64,000 nt of DNA from [Limnothrix rosea] IAM M-220 (GCF_001904615.1 NZ_MRBY01000009.1:53922-117921); one strand, 5' to 3'; positions 30,576-40,237 are shown, counted from the first letter of the stretch. The notes: generated from the sequence alone by a model not told the origin. Numbers and translations: made by a program.

Positions 30576-31574
30576 ATGACACAGGCAACTCAAGCTTGGA
30601 CAAGACGACATATTCTGTCGCTAATGGATTTTTCGGTGGCTGAGCTGGATATGATTTTGCAGACGGCAGTCAGTTTTCGGGATGTGTTGTTTCGTCGTAT
30701 GAAGAAGGTGCCAGCGCTGCAAGGTCAGGTTGTCACGAATATGTTTTTTGAACCGTCGACGCGCACGCGCAGCAGTTTTGAGCTAGCGGCAAAGCGTCTG
30801 TCGGCGGATGTGATGAATTTTTCGCCCGGTTCGTCCTCCCTCAGCAAGGGTGAAACGATCCTCGACACGGCAAAAACCTATTTGGCGATGGGGGCAGATA
30901 TTATGGTGATTCGCCACAAACAGTCGGGAGTTCCCCAGGCGATCGCCCAAGAAATGGACAGAATTAAATCCGGTGTCAGTGTTCTTAATGCTGGTGATGG
31001 ACTTCATGCCCATCCATCCCAAGCGCTGCTTGATTTATTCACAATTTGTCGGGTGGTTGACCCAGAAAATCCCCGCTGCGATTTACTTAAGGGGAAAAAG
31101 ATTGCGGTTGTAGGCGATATTGTCCATTCGCGGGTAGCGCGCTCAAATATTTGGAGTTTAACAGCGGCAGGGGCTGAGGTTCATTTGGCGGCTCCTCCAA
31201 CTCTATTACCAGAAGTTTTCCAAGAGTTTACAGCGGGTTCTGAACGAAAGTTATTTGTCCATTGGGAAATTGAACCTGCGATTCGAGATGCTGATTTTGT
31301 GATGACTTTGCGGCTACAACATGAACGAATGACAGCTCATCTTTTACCGAGTCTGCGGGAATATCATCAAAATTTTGGGATTACAGCGGAGCGACTTAAG
31401 CTCTGTAAACCAGAAGTAAAAATCCTCCATCCAGGTCCGGTTAATCGAGGCGTAGAACTTGCCTCGGACATTATGGATCATCCAGCTTTGAGTCTAGTTT
31501 CAGAGCAAGTAACTAATGGTGTCGCTGTTAGAATGGCGCTGCTTTATCTCATTGGCAGTAGTAAAAATAATTAG
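30576..31574 (+). CDS. pyrB: aspartate carbamoyltransferase catalytic subunit
   Basis: 332 residues from ATG 30576, with GGGAAG ten bases upstream; a farther in-frame TTG at 30549 falls inside the terminator and is rejected. The carbamoyl-phosphate motif [12 protein letters not shown] and the aspartate-binding [10 protein letters not shown] are present. First committed step of pyrimidine synthesis. No pyrI is adjacent, as expected in cyanobacteria. Confidence 0.95.
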   Translation: MTQATQAWTRRHILSLMDFSVAELDMILQTAVSFRDVLFRRMKKVPALQGQVVTNMFFEPSTRTRSSFELAAKRLSADVMNFSPGSSSLSKGETILDTAKTYLAMGADIMVIRHKQSGVPQAIAQEMDRIKSGVSVLNAGDGLHAHPSQALLDLFTICRVVDPENPRCDLLKGKKIAVVGDIVHSRVARSNIWSLTAAGAEVHLAAPPTLLPEVFQEFTAGSERKLFVHWEIEPAIRDADFVMTLRLQHERMTAHLLPSLREYHQNFGITAERLKLCKPEVKILHPGPVNRGVELASDIMDHPALSLVSEQVTNGVAVRMALLYLIGSSKNN

Positions 31575-31583
31575 CCTGTAAAT

Positions 31584-31669
31584 GTAGTGTGTGTTAGCGA
31601 AGCGTAACGCACAAAATAAGCCAAGATAAGCCTTTAAAAGGCGCGTTACATTTCATTAACGCACCCTAC
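31584..31669. repeat. 86-bp palindromic MITE-like element
   Basis: The left end GTAGTGTGTGTTAGC and the right end, read on the other strand as GTAGGGTGCGTTAATG, are imperfect inverted copies of about 29 bp, each with its own internal GTGCGTTA/TAACGCAC symmetry. No coding capacity. Such TAACGCAC-rich palindromes are common small dispersed elements in cyanobacteria. The right end supplies the last codons and stop of the next gene. Confidence 0.65.
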
Positions 31670-32063
31670 GATCTTTTTGGACATTGTTTAATAAAATTTC
31701 CATCAATAAATCAACTTTTTCTTCAAGGTTTTTCAATCTTTCTTCAGTAGATATTGAGTGAACATTTGGTACTTGCAAATCCTGAACTAACTTGAGCAGG
31801 TTGCCCCAGCTTCTTCGACATTTAATGCCATAGGCTTGTTGATAAGCTCGATATGCTTCATCGTAACTACCAAATGTTTCAAGCAAAAATTCCCGTGTAA
31901 TTGTCTTTGGTTTTAAAACAGCTTTAGATTTTTCTGGTGGCTCTGCTAGTTGATTTAATCTTTCGTACAAATGAGCGGCGATCGCAAAAACTTTTGCAGT
32001 ATTTTTTACATCTTGTTGATCAAAATCTTCTAGTTGATCAATTAATCTGCTAAATCTAGACAT
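31656..32063 (-). CDS. hypothetical protein (135 residues)
   Basis: Soluble, helical. The middle holds EAYRAYQQAYGIKCRRSWGNLLKLVQDL and the C-part a coiled-coil-like LKNLEEKVDLLMEILLNN. The last residues (RRVR) and the stop lie inside the 86-bp palindromic element, so the natural C-terminus may have been replaced. It lies 18 bases after the coiled-coil gene upstream on the same strand. Function unknown; HIP1-poor. Confidence 0.6.
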   Translation of the reverse strand: MSRFSRLIDQLEDFDQQDVKNTAKVFAIAAHLYERLNQLAEPPEKSKAVLKPKTITREFLLETFGSYDEAYRAYQQAYGIKCRRSWGNLLKLVQDLQVPNVHSISTEERLKNLEEKVDLLMEILLNNVQKDRRVR

Positions 32064-32081
32064 ATACTTTCTTAATTATTA

Positions 32082-32621
32082 TTAATCCCGTAAACTTCTC
32101 TGAGTATCTGCAACTCCAGAGCCCATTTGGGGTTTATCTTGATCCACTTCCAAAGAATTATCAATCTTTCCGAAATCTTGTGGATCATCAGAGAAAAATA
32201 CTGTTTGTAAAAAACACCAAACAATATCAAACTTACCTCGTAAACTTTTTGTTGATTGGACTTTTTGAGCTGCAACCTTGACTTGAATTTCAATATCTCG
32301 TAGTTCTGCGATCGCCCTTTGTTTTTCAATTTGTAGACGCTGTTTTTCTAAGGCTAGAGTACGCAATTCATTACCTAGCTTATTGAGTTCTTGTTTGAGA
32401 GCAAGATTTTGTTCTTCTTGAACTTGAATATCTTCATGGAGCGATTCTATACCTTCACGATATTTCTGGTTCCAAGATTTCAACTTGCCGCGCGATCGCC
32501 GCATTGTTTTGATAACGTCGACAGCTAACTGCAAAGATTCATCATCACATCTTTCTTTAGCAAGTTTATAAAGATCTTTTACCTGTCGCTCAAGCTTTTC
32601 GTCGGTGGAATATTGGGTCAT
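32082..32621 (-). CDS. hypothetical coiled-coil protein
   Basis: About 179 residues from ATG 32621; the frame also opens with a TTG 12 bases earlier. Residues 50-125 form a long coiled coil (EEQNLALKQELNKLGNELR, then RLQIEKQRAIAELRDIEIQ). The acidic C-tail is probably disordered. It heads a two-gene unit with the next hypothetical gene. No known family recognised. Confidence 0.6.
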   Translation of the reverse strand: MTQYSTDEKLERQVKDLYKLAKERCDDESLQLAVDVIKTMRRSRGKLKSWNQKYREGIESLHEDIQVQEEQNLALKQELNKLGNELRTLALEKQRLQIEKQRAIAELRDIEIQVKVAAQKVQSTKSLRGKFDIVWCFLQTVFFSDDPQDFGKIDNSLEVDQDKPQMGSGVADTQRSLRD

Positions 32622-32778
32622 GTCTGTCCACAAAAAATTTGAATTTTAGGGCACTTTAAACGAACTTTGTGAGGAAATCTGTGATCTGATCACCATAACC
32701 CACGGTTTTCCTGTACTGATTTTGCCGCTCATTTTGAGTTATACCTAGAAAGTAACGAAATGTAACGAGCGATTCTTC

Positions 32779-34281
32779 ATGACAGGTAAAACAGTCGCGG
32801 TAATTGGTGCGGGAATTGGCGGTTTGACCGCTGGGGCGTTGTTGGCAAAGCGCGGTTATGACGTGACTGTTTATGAGCAGGCGGCGATCGCCGGCGGTTG
32901 TGCTTCGACCTTTAAGCGTCGCGGCTTTACCTTTGATGTGGGCGCAACCCAAGTGGCTGGCTTAGAAGAAGGCGGCATTCACCACAGAATTTTTGAAGAA
33001 TTAGGCGTGGATTTACCCGAAGCGACTTTTTGTGATCCAGCTTGTGCGGTGTTTTTACCGGGAGAATCTGAGCCGATTAATGTGTGGCGCGATCGCCAAA
33101 AATGGCATGAGGAACGTTTACGACAATTTCCGAAGAGCGAAAAATTTTGGGCATTATTGCAGACATTGTTTGATGCCAGTTGGAAGTTCCAATCCCGTGA
33201 TCCGGTTGTGCCACCCCGCAATCCTTGGGATGTCGCGAAATTGGTACAGGCTTTGCGGCTGGATACCCTAGTAACAGTGCCTTTTACCTTAATGACGGTT
33301 TTAGATGCGCTGAAATTATGCGGAGTTGCTTCAGATAAACGCTTAAAAACATTTCTCGATTTACAGCTCAAGCTTTATTCGCAGGTGGATACTTCAGAAA
33401 CCGCCTTACTTTACGGTGCAACGGCTTTAGCGGTTTCCCAAACACCCCAAGGTTTATTTCACCTCCAAGGCAGTATGCAAACCCTGAGCGATCGCCTCAT
33501 TGAAGCCCTCGAAAAACATGGCGGTAAATTATTAACTCGTCATCGGATTAAAGAAATTAATCTTGGGGAAAATCAAACTGAAATCACAATTTTCAATCAA
33601 CGTAAAAGGGAAATTTTTGAAGAGTCTTTTGACCATGTGGTGGCGAATACTACGGTACAAGATTTAAAAGATTTGGTCGAAAATCCTCCCGCTTCAATTT
33701 TCAGTCAGAGCTATCAAAAACGAATTAAAAACTTACCCGAACCATCCGGTGCATTCGTCATTTATTTAGGGGTAAAACAGGCAGCTATTCCAGAAAATTG
33801 TCCACCCCATCTCCAGTTTCTCTACGATCCGAAAAAAGCAATTGGCGAGAATAATTCTTTGTTTGTTTCTGTTAGCAAACCTAATGATGGTCGCGCTCCG
33901 GAAGGTTTTGCCACGATCATTGCGTCGTCTTTTGTTAATGCCGATCCTTGGTTTGGTGAAGGCTATGACGAAAGAAAAGAAAAATATACCAAAGAGGCGA
34001 TCGCCCACTTGAGTTCTTATTTTGAGTTATCGCCCGAAAATATTGTGGTGCAAGAAGCCGGAACCCCTAAAACCTTCGCCCATTTCACTGCCCGTAAAAA
34101 AGGCTTTGTTGGTGGTGTGGGTCAACGTATTTCAACCTTTGCACCCTTTGGTTTAGCGACTCGCACCCCCTTTAAAAATATTTGGCTGGTGGGAGATTCC
34201 GTTCATCCCGGCGAAGGGACAGCTGGGGTGAGCTATTCGGCGCTGACTGCTGTGCGGCAAATTGAAGCTTGTTCTCGGTAA
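32779..34281 (+). CDS. crtD: phytoene-desaturase-family oxidoreductase, CrtD-like
   Basis: 500 residues. An FAD-binding Rossmann start VAVIGAGIGGLTAGALLAKRG, then YEQAAIAGGCASTFKRRGF and DVGATQVAGLEEGG, and the C-terminal NIWLVGDSVHPGEGTAGVSYS, place it in the CrtI/CrtH superfamily. The block VGATQVAGLE-GGIHHRIF resembles what I recall of cyanobacterial C-3',4' desaturase CrtD, which acts in myxoxanthophyll synthesis. CrtH (carotene isomerase) is the alternative. Probably membrane-associated. Confidence 0.75.
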   Translation: MTGKTVAVIGAGIGGLTAGALLAKRGYDVTVYEQAAIAGGCASTFKRRGFTFDVGATQVAGLEEGGIHHRIFEELGVDLPEATFCDPACAVFLPGESEPINVWRDRQKWHEERLRQFPKSEKFWALLQTLFDASWKFQSRDPVVPPRNPWDVAKLVQALRLDTLVTVPFTLMTVLDALKLCGVASDKRLKTFLDLQLKLYSQVDTSETALLYGATALAVSQTPQGLFHLQGSMQTLSDRLIEALEKHGGKLLTRHRIKEINLGENQTEITIFNQRKREIFEESFDHVVANTTVQDLKDLVENPPASIFSQSYQKRIKNLPEPSGAFVIYLGVKQAAIPENCPPHLQFLYDPKKAIGENNSLFVSVSKPNDGRAPEGFATIIASSFVNADPWFGEGYDERKEKYTKEAIAHLSSYFELSPENIVVQEAGTPKTFAHFTARKKGFVGGVGQRISTFAPFGLATRTPFKNIWLVGDSVHPGEGTAGVSYSALTAVRQIEACSR

Positions 34282-34411
34282 AAATAAAGGCGATCGCCCA
34301 GTGATTGTTCGTAATGATTTCGGTTCAATGAAATGTAACAGCTCGATCTATACGTCGTCTTGGGTAATAATATGAGACCGTGATTTTTGATGTGCTTTTT
34401 TGTGAGGCGAG

Positions 34412-36433
34412 ATGTCGAGACTTCCCCAACAACGTTGGCGTATCGCCGCAAGTCAGCCCGAAATTGTTGCCGCTTTAGTGGAGGCCGTCGGTGTCAAACC
34501 CCTAGTGGCACAGGTACTGGCTAATCGTAATATTCGTACCCCTGAGCAAGCCAAAATTTATATCCAACCGGAAGTTGAGCGTTTGCCAGCCCCCCTAGTG
34601 GAGTTTGAAGATTTGACCCTGAGTGTTGAATTGCTACAGGAGGCGATCGCCACAGAAACCCTCATTGCAATTTGTGGAGACTATGATGCCGACGGCATGA
34701 CCAGCACGGCGCTATTGTTGCGGGCATTACGCCATTTGGGAGCTAATGTCACCTATGCCATCCCTAGCCGTATGACCGATGGCTATGGCATTAACGAACG
34801 CATTGTCACAGAGTTTGCCGAGGCAGGAGTCGGCATTATTTTAACCGTCGATAATGGCATTTCTGCTTACAATCCTGTCGCTTTAGCAAGGGATTTAGGT
34901 CTAGATGTGATCATTACAGATCATCACGATTTACCAGAAAAATTGCCCCCAGCCAATGCCATTTTAAACCCCAAACTTATTCCCACAATGTCACCTTATT
35001 ACGGTTTAGCAGGGGTGGGAGTTGCCTACGTTTTAGCGGTTTCTTTAGCCCAAGCTTTAGGGAAATTAGAAGGTTTAACCTCCCAAATTTTAGAACTATT
35101 TACCCTCGGAACGATCGCCGATCTTGCGCCCTTAACAGGAGTCAATCGTCGCTGGTTAAAACGTGGTTTAAAACTATTACCAAAATCAGATTTAGCCGGT
35201 GTACAAGCTTTAATGCAAATGGCCGGCGTAGATGAAAAACAAAAACAATTAAAGCCCGATGATATTGGTTTTCGCTTAGGCCCGCGCATTAACGCAGTCG
35301 GTCGTATTGATGATCCACAAAAGGTGATTGAACTATTAATCACTGAAGATGAAGGTATTGCCCTAGAACGGGCGATGCAGTGCGAACAAATCAATAAAGA
35401 GCGCCAACAAATGTGTGCTCAAATCGAAGAGGAGGCGATCGCCCTCGTCGAAGAAACTCCCATCGATTATCGTAGTTTGCGCGTATTAGTGCTATGTAAA
35501 AGCGGTTGGCACCACGGCGTAATCGGCATTGTGGCATCACGTTTATTAGAAAGATATGGCGTGCCCGTTTTTATTTGCACCGACGAAGAAGACGGACATC
35601 TCCGCGGTTCAGCACGGGGCATCGAAGAATTTAATATTTTTGATGGTCTTAATTATTGTAAAGATCTACTGGGGAAATTTGGTGGCCACAAAGCTGCTGG
35701 CGGCTTTTCTTTAGAAAAAAATAATCTGGAAAAATTCATTCAAAAGTTAAGTGAGTTTGCCCACAAATGTTTAGAACCTGAACATTTAAAACCCTTAGTG
35801 AATATCGATGCCGAAGCAACATTTACCGACCTCACACCCGATTTTTATCAGCAAATAGATAAGCTACATCCTTGGGGCATTGGTAATCGCGAACCTATTT
35901 TCTGGACACCGAATATTAAAGTTTTAGAGCAACGGGCAATCGGCAAAAATCATGTGAAATTTTCCCTCGGTCAAACGATTAATAATCAAACATTTTCCAT
36001 TACGGCGATCGCCTGGCGTTGGGGGGACTATTATCCCCTGCCACGCACCATGGACATCGCCTACAAACTGAAAGAAAATCATTGGAATGATCAAACAAAT
36101 CTTGAACTCGAACTGGTTGGAGCACGACCAAGTACCACTGTTCCATCGTCTGTAAATGACAGATTACAACCGTCGATGAGTAAGCCCGCACAGGTTCCGG
36201 AAAGTCCAGCGGCCAGTAACGGGGGAAAATCGTTCCGCTACAACAATCGCGTCTATATATGCCACCTCGAAAACCAAGGCAAAACCCTCAATATTCGTAA
36301 TGACCAAGGTAAGCTCCTTGCGGTTCACAAAGGCAAGCGACAGGGCAAACTCGATGAGCAGGTTGTAGATGTGACTCGACCACCTTTTTTTCAGATGATA
36401 AAAATGGCGATCGCCACCCTAGAAAACCAATAA
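34412..36433 (+). CDS. recJ: single-stranded-DNA exonuclease RecJ
   Basis: 673 residues. DHH-family motifs are in order: ICGDYDADGMTSTALLLR, VDNGI, DHHDLPEKLP, then in the DHHA1 part GWHHGVIGIVASRL and GKFGGHKAAGGFSL. RecJ degrades single strands 5' to 3' in recombination and repair. A C-terminal extension of about 90 residues beyond the OB fold contains a Ser/Pro-rich linker and a small basic domain, as in other cyanobacterial RecJ. GAGGCGAG lies before the ATG. Confidence 0.93.
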   Translation: MSRLPQQRWRIAASQPEIVAALVEAVGVKPLVAQVLANRNIRTPEQAKIYIQPEVERLPAPLVEFEDLTLSVELLQEAIATETLIAICGDYDADGMTSTALLLRALRHLGANVTYAIPSRMTDGYGINERIVTEFAEAGVGIILTVDNGISAYNPVALARDLGLDVIITDHHDLPEKLPPANAILNPKLIPTMSPYYGLAGVGVAYVLAVSLAQALGKLEGLTSQILELFTLGTIADLAPLTGVNRRWLKRGLKLLPKSDLAGVQALMQMAGVDEKQKQLKPDDIGFRLGPRINAVGRIDDPQKVIELLITEDEGIALERAMQCEQINKERQQMCAQIEEEAIALVEETPIDYRSLRVLVLCKSGWHHGVIGIVASRLLERYGVPVFICTDEEDGHLRGSARGIEEFNIFDGLNYCKDLLGKFGGHKAAGGFSLEKNNLEKFIQKLSEFAHKCLEPEHLKPLVNIDAEATFTDLTPDFYQQIDKLHPWGIGNREPIFWTPNIKVLEQRAIGKNHVKFSLGQTINNQTFSITAIAWRWGDYYPLPRTMDIAYKLKENHWNDQTNLELELVGARPSTTVPSSVNDRLQPSMSKPAQVPESPAASNGGKSFRYNNRVYICHLENQGKTLNIRNDQGKLLAVHKGKRQGKLDEQVVDVTRPPFFQMIKMAIATLENQ

Positions 36434-36447
36434 ACCCACAAAAAAAT

Positions 36448-36480
36448 AGCGACTAACTAAATCGTTAATCGCCATTAAAA
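36448..36480. terminator. hairpin between convergent recJ and psb30
   Basis: AGCGACTAAC (36448-36457) pairs with GTTAATCGCC (36464-36473) with mismatches; A-run before and AT-rich tract after, so it can serve both genes. Confidence 0.5.
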
Positions 36481-36516
36481 ATAGTTTTTTAAAAAATTTC
36501 TTTTATTAAAAGAGCA

Positions 36517-36648
36517 TTACATATCGCCGCCGCGGGCCGCCAATAGAAAAATAATGACAGGGCCAGAAATGAGAATCAAAGAGACAAAAGTCAATTGAAA
36601 AATCACTTCAAAATTGATACTGCCAAAAAAACCTGTGATAAAATCCAT
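36517..36648 (-). CDS. psb30: photosystem II protein Psb30 (Ycf12)
   Basis: 43 residues, ATG at 36648, TAA at 36517; too short for usual gene calling. One membrane helix: NFEVIFQLTFVSLILISGP then VIIFLLAARGGDM. The pattern EVI-QLT...SGP-VIFLLA-R-G is that of Psb30/Ycf12, a small subunit at the edge of the photosystem II core. It lies in thylakoid membranes. Cyanobacterial copies often have the same extra N-terminal ten residues. Confidence 0.88.
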   Translation of the reverse strand: MDFITGFFGSINFEVIFQLTFVSLILISGPVIIFLLAARGGDM

Positions 36649-36795
36649 ATTTCTCCTATTCCTGAATTAAACAAAAAACAGGGTAAAAGTGTTTTTCCTA
36701 AAAATCATTGTCTATCATACCCTGTTGTCTACCGTGCTTTGCTGAGAATTGGAGAAAAACGATGAAGTTTTGTAACATGCTGGAGAATTACGGCG

Positions 36796-37155
36796 ATGGC
36801 GACTTGGCAGTGTATTAAAAATTGTGGGGCTTGTTGCCATCTAGAACCGAGCGAACGCCCCGATCTTGAAGATTATCTTACCCCGGAACAGCTAGTTCAA
36901 TATATGTCGATGGTGGGCGAAGACGGCTGGTGCATTAATTACGATAAAGACAACCGTAAGTGCTTGATTTATGCAGAAAGACCGCGATTTTGTCGGGTTT
37001 TGCCAGAAACCTTTGACGAAATGTTTGAGGTCTCTAAGGATGAGTTACAACAATTTGCCATTGACTGTTGTGTGGAACATATTGAAAGTATCTATGGCGA
37101 TGAGAGCTCAGAAATGGAACGGTATGTCACGAAAGTCGTGAAGGCGAACTCTTGA
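36796..37155 (+). CDS. YkgJ-like cysteine-cluster protein
   Basis: 119 residues. The N-terminus WQCIKNCGACCHLEPSERP and later CLIYAERPRFCRV and DCCVEHI give the CxxxCGxCC...C...C pattern of YkgJ (CxxCxxCC) proteins, which are thought to bind zinc or an iron-sulfur cluster. Role unknown. Stand-alone gene. Confidence 0.8.
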   Translation: MATWQCIKNCGACCHLEPSERPDLEDYLTPEQLVQYMSMVGEDGWCINYDKDNRKCLIYAERPRFCRVLPETFDEMFEVSKDELQQFAIDCCVEHIESIYGDESSEMERYVTKVVKANS

Positions 37156-37312
37156 TTCTCGGAATTTTTAGGCAATACAACTAGCTTTGTTTGGTCAAAA
37201 AAAATAAATTTTTAGTTATTAAGGCTAGGGCTAGAGTTCAAATTTGAAGTTATTTTTGTTTCCTTTTAAAGAGGGAAAAATATCTATTTCAAATTAAATT
37301 TTCCATAAAAAA

Positions 37313-37340
37313 GAGTATCAGCCCAAGGATTCTGATACTC
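37313..37340. terminator. bidirectional-type terminator hairpin
   Basis: GAGTATCAG (37313-37321) and CTGATACTC (37332-37340) form a perfect 9-bp stem, flanked by AAAAAA on the left and GAAAAAA on the right. It can end both the rightward YkgJ-like gene and the leftward 44-residue gene. Confidence 0.75.
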
Positions 37341-37427
37341 CGAAAAAATGTATACTAGCGATTAATTTAATGGAATTAATGGCGATGATTTTAGAGATTT
37401 AAGCCTAAATAATTCTATTTAATCAAA

Positions 37428-37562
37428 TTAATCAAATTTCGCATAGGGTTCTCCTTCAAAGGGTTGTGCCCCGATTTCTGGCACTGGTTCTTCGTTGGGC
37501 GAAAAAATACGGGCGATCGCCTGCGATAGGTAACGAGTTAAGTTTTCTAGTAGCTTGCTCAT
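37428..37562 (-). CDS. 44-residue conserved-looking small protein
   Basis: ATG at 37562, TAA at 37428. The product begins MSKLLENLTRYLSQAIARIF and ends EGEPYAKFD: an amphipathic N-terminal helix then a proline-rich acidic tail. I recall similar short cyanobacterial proteins with an IARIFSPN core but no function. Upstream (right) is CGATGAGCAAG with no clear Shine-Dalgarno; a proper terminator lies downstream. Good candidate for a real small gene. Confidence 0.6.
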   Translation of the reverse strand: MSKLLENLTRYLSQAIARIFSPNEEPVPEIGAQPFEGEPYAKFD

Positions 37563-37849
37563 CGGGAATACCTCTACAGTTTTATGTTTTCGGAGGAGTC
37601 ACTAAGTCGCAGAAAAATAGGTCATTGCGTCCCTAAGCAGCTCCTCAGGATTACTTATGTTAGACAGTAAACTTAGACAAAATATCGGCTTTTGTGACTT
37701 CGTTATTGGCCTAGAAGCTTGCCTAATCTAATCTTTATTATCGGCTAAGCAGTTTCTTTTAAATGGGAGAAGTATTTTTTCTTGAAATAGCTTTAGGTTA
37801 AACAAGATAAATATGAGTGTAGACTTCTTAAAGTGTTGCGAATCTTAAA

Positions 37850-38170
37850 CTACTTTTTTCGTGATTTTTGTGCCAAGATTGCCTGATGCGCCCAAATTAA
37901 GGCAATGGTTACCCCGAATAGGGGCAGTTGTCGCGAAAAATTTACTGTGCCATCGATGGGGCCAATGATCCAGAATTGCGCTGGCAAAATCGTACGTTCG
38001 GAAAACGTTTCTTCTCCTAAAACCGGAATCTCTGGCGTTAGCTCTGTCAGTAAAGCCTGCAGGGTGTTCTCGATATGATGATCTTTGTCTAGGGCAAAAT
38101 CCCTTATGCCTTTTTCGAAAACTTGGTGTTCTGTGGCGATAATGGTTGAGCGGTAGAGATTTGTAATTCA
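37850..38170 (-). pseudogene. inositol-monophosphatase-family remnant
   Basis: In the frame ending with TAG at 37850-37852 the reverse strand reads IPVLGEETFSERT, then FWIIGPIDGTVNFSRQ and LPLFGVTIALI. These match the metal-binding core of inositol monophosphatases (GEE...W(V/I)xDPIDGTxNF...P.F.VSIAL). The first Asp of DPIDG is Gly here. The remnant is about 100 residues against about 270 for the family, stops just after this core, and has no start in frame (a TGA lies at its upstream end). A different frame nearby (37845-38171) is open by chance. Broken gene. Confidence 0.65.
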
Positions 38171-38268
38171 TCTAACTGGCGAAAAGTACGGCGATCGCCC
38201 CATGGCGAATAACCCGATGAGAAAAATTAAGGCACAATGAACAAGAGTTGAGAAAGCCCAAATTATTC

Positions 38269-39453
38269 ATGAGCCAAAAGCACATCGTTATTATCGGCGG
38301 CGGTTTTGCCGGATTGTACACAGCCCTGCGTCTGATGGACTTTCCTTGGGATGCTGCAACCCGTCCTGAGATTACCCTAATTGATCGTCAGGATCATTTT
38401 GTGTTTAGTCCCCTGCTCTATGAATTAATTACCGAGGAAATGGAGCCATGGGAAGTGGCACCTCGTTACGCCAAACTTTTAGAAAATAGTTTTATTAAAC
38501 ATCTCCAAGCGCAAGTGACTAGCGTCGATGTGGCTGCGCAAACGGTGATTTGTGACGATCAAGTTAATGTCGCCTACGATTATTTGGTCATTGCAGCGGG
38601 GGGCACAACGAAAATTATCGACATCCCCGGCCTCAAGGAAAATGCAATTCCCTTTAAAACCTTAGATGACGCGCTACGCCTTAAGGAAAAATTACGCCTT
38701 TTAGAACAGTCTGATGCTGAAAAAATTCGGGTAGCTGTAGTTGGCGGCGGCTATAGCGGTGTGGAATTAGTTTGTAAATTAGCAGATCGCCTAGGCGATC
38801 GCGGTCGTCTCAGGCTCGTAGATCGAGGGACTGAAATTTTAGAAAATACTCCCAAGTTTAACCAAACCGCAGGTCGAGAAGCCCTCGAAGCTAAAAAAGT
38901 TTGGGTGGACTACGAAACAAGCGTTGTTGCCCTGACGGATAAAACCATTAGCCTCGAATATAAAGACAAAGTCGATGAGCTCCCTGTCGATCTGGTGATG
39001 TGGACAGTCGGTAATGCGATCGCCCCGTGGATTAAAGATTTAGCCTTGCCCCATGCGGACAATGGACGGCTAGAAATTTCTAAACATTTACAAGTGAAAG
39101 ACCACCCCCATATTTTTGCCCTCGGCGATGTGGCTCAGCTGGAAAAAGAAATACCCATGACCGCACAAGTGGCAATTCAGCAGGCGGATGTGTGTGCCTG
39201 GAATTTACGATCCCTCATCGAAGAGAAGCCACTACTCACCTTTAACTTTTTTAATCTCGGTGAAATGCTGACCCTCGGCGAAGATAATGCCACCCTCAGC
39301 GGACTGGGCATCGAGCTAGACGGCAACCTTGCCCACCTCGCCCGCCGAATGGTTTATTTATATCGATTACCAACTTGGCAACATCAGCTCAATGTTGGGC
39401 TAAATTGGATGGTGCAACCTTTGGTAAAGTTGTTGGCAAATCAGGAGTCGTAG
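38269..39453 (+). CDS. ndbB: type II NAD(P)H-quinone oxidoreductase, NdbB-like
   Basis: 394 residues from ATG 38269 (an in-frame TTG lies 21 bases upstream). Two Rossmann motifs, IVIIGGGFAGLYTALRL for FAD and VAVVGGGYSGVELVCKL for NAD(P)H, and the quinone-side IFALGDVAQLEKEIP. It resembles Synechocystis NdbB, known to reduce demethylphylloquinone for vitamin K1 synthesis. Single polypeptide, peripheral membrane. The HAD gene follows after 7 bases, so the two form an operon. Confidence 0.8.
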   Translation: MSQKHIVIIGGGFAGLYTALRLMDFPWDAATRPEITLIDRQDHFVFSPLLYELITEEMEPWEVAPRYAKLLENSFIKHLQAQVTSVDVAAQTVICDDQVNVAYDYLVIAAGGTTKIIDIPGLKENAIPFKTLDDALRLKEKLRLLEQSDAEKIRVAVVGGGYSGVELVCKLADRLGDRGRLRLVDRGTEILENTPKFNQTAGREALEAKKVWVDYETSVVALTDKTISLEYKDKVDELPVDLVMWTVGNAIAPWIKDLALPHADNGRLEISKHLQVKDHPHIFALGDVAQLEKEIPMTAQVAIQQADVCAWNLRSLIEEKPLLTFNFFNLGEMLTLGEDNATLSGLGIELDGNLAHLARRMVYLYRLPTWQHQLNVGLNWMVQPLVKLLANQES

Positions 39454-39460
39454 GGACAAT

Positions 39461-40141
39461 ATGAAGCAAAAGCCGAAGGTGATTTTTTTCGACGCAGTGG
39501 GCACTTTATTTGGTGTCAAAGAAGGTGTGGGAAAAACCTATGCCAAAATTGCTAAAAAAAATGGCGTAGAGACCGATCCAGATGTCCTTGAAAAGGCTTT
39601 TCGTGCGGCATTTAAGCGATCAAAAGCGCCCATTTTTCCCGGTGTGGATTCATTTCAAATTCCCGAAAAAGAGTTTCAATGGTGGGAGGCGATCGCCCAC
39701 GATACCTTTAAAGAAGCGGGTGTCATTGACAAATTTGAAGACTTTCCCGGATTTTTCACCCAGCTTTACGCCCACTTTGCCACGCCTGATCCTTGGTTCG
39801 TGTTTCAGGATGTTATGCCTTCGATTAAAATTTGGCACGCCCAAGGCATAGAGCTAGGTTTAATCTCGAATTTTGATTCTCGCCTCTTCGCTATTGTCGA
39901 GTTGCTTGATATGAAGCCGTATTTCAGCAGTATTACGATTTCCTCTATTGTCGGAGCTGCGAAACCTGACAGCAAGATGTTTTTGTCCGCCCTCGATAAA
40001 CACAATTGTTTACCATCCCAAGCGTGGCACATTGGCGATAGTCAGCTAGAGGATTATGAGGGGGCGGTAAAACTAGGTATGAAGGCGTTTCTTTTAGAGC
40101 GATCGCCAGAGCAACGTTTCCCCTATAGTCGTCAAGATTAA
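39461..40141 (+). CDS. HAD-superfamily hydrolase (REG-2/HDHD3-like)
   Basis: 226 residues. HAD motif I is IFFDAVGTLF; the second Asp of the usual DxD is Val (DAV), as in REG-2-like members. Motif II is LISNFD, motif III KPDSKMF and motif IV HIGDSQLEDYEGA. The DAVGTLF form and size fit the HDHD3/REG-2 group. Substrate unknown. Lack of the general acid Asp could lower phosphatase activity. Confidence 0.85.
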   Translation: MKQKPKVIFFDAVGTLFGVKEGVGKTYAKIAKKNGVETDPDVLEKAFRAAFKRSKAPIFPGVDSFQIPEKEFQWWEAIAHDTFKEAGVIDKFEDFPGFFTQLYAHFATPDPWFVFQDVMPSIKIWHAQGIELGLISNFDSRLFAIVELLDMKPYFSSITISSIVGAAKPDSKMFLSALDKHNCLPSQAWHIGDSQLEDYEGAVKLGMKAFLLERSPEQRFPYSRQD

Positions 40142-40237
40142 TATTTTTTGCTTTGGGTCGTCTTGTAGGGCGATCGTTTAAAAAAACAACTTTTAGATTT
40201 TCTTACTTTTTTCTGACGAAATATTCATTGTTTTTAG

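Noticed and set aside
37845..38171. 108-codon frame on the minus strand
   Set aside because: It has odd composition; another frame of the same strand carries the inositol-monophosphatase motifs, so this one is a chance frame over a pseudogene.
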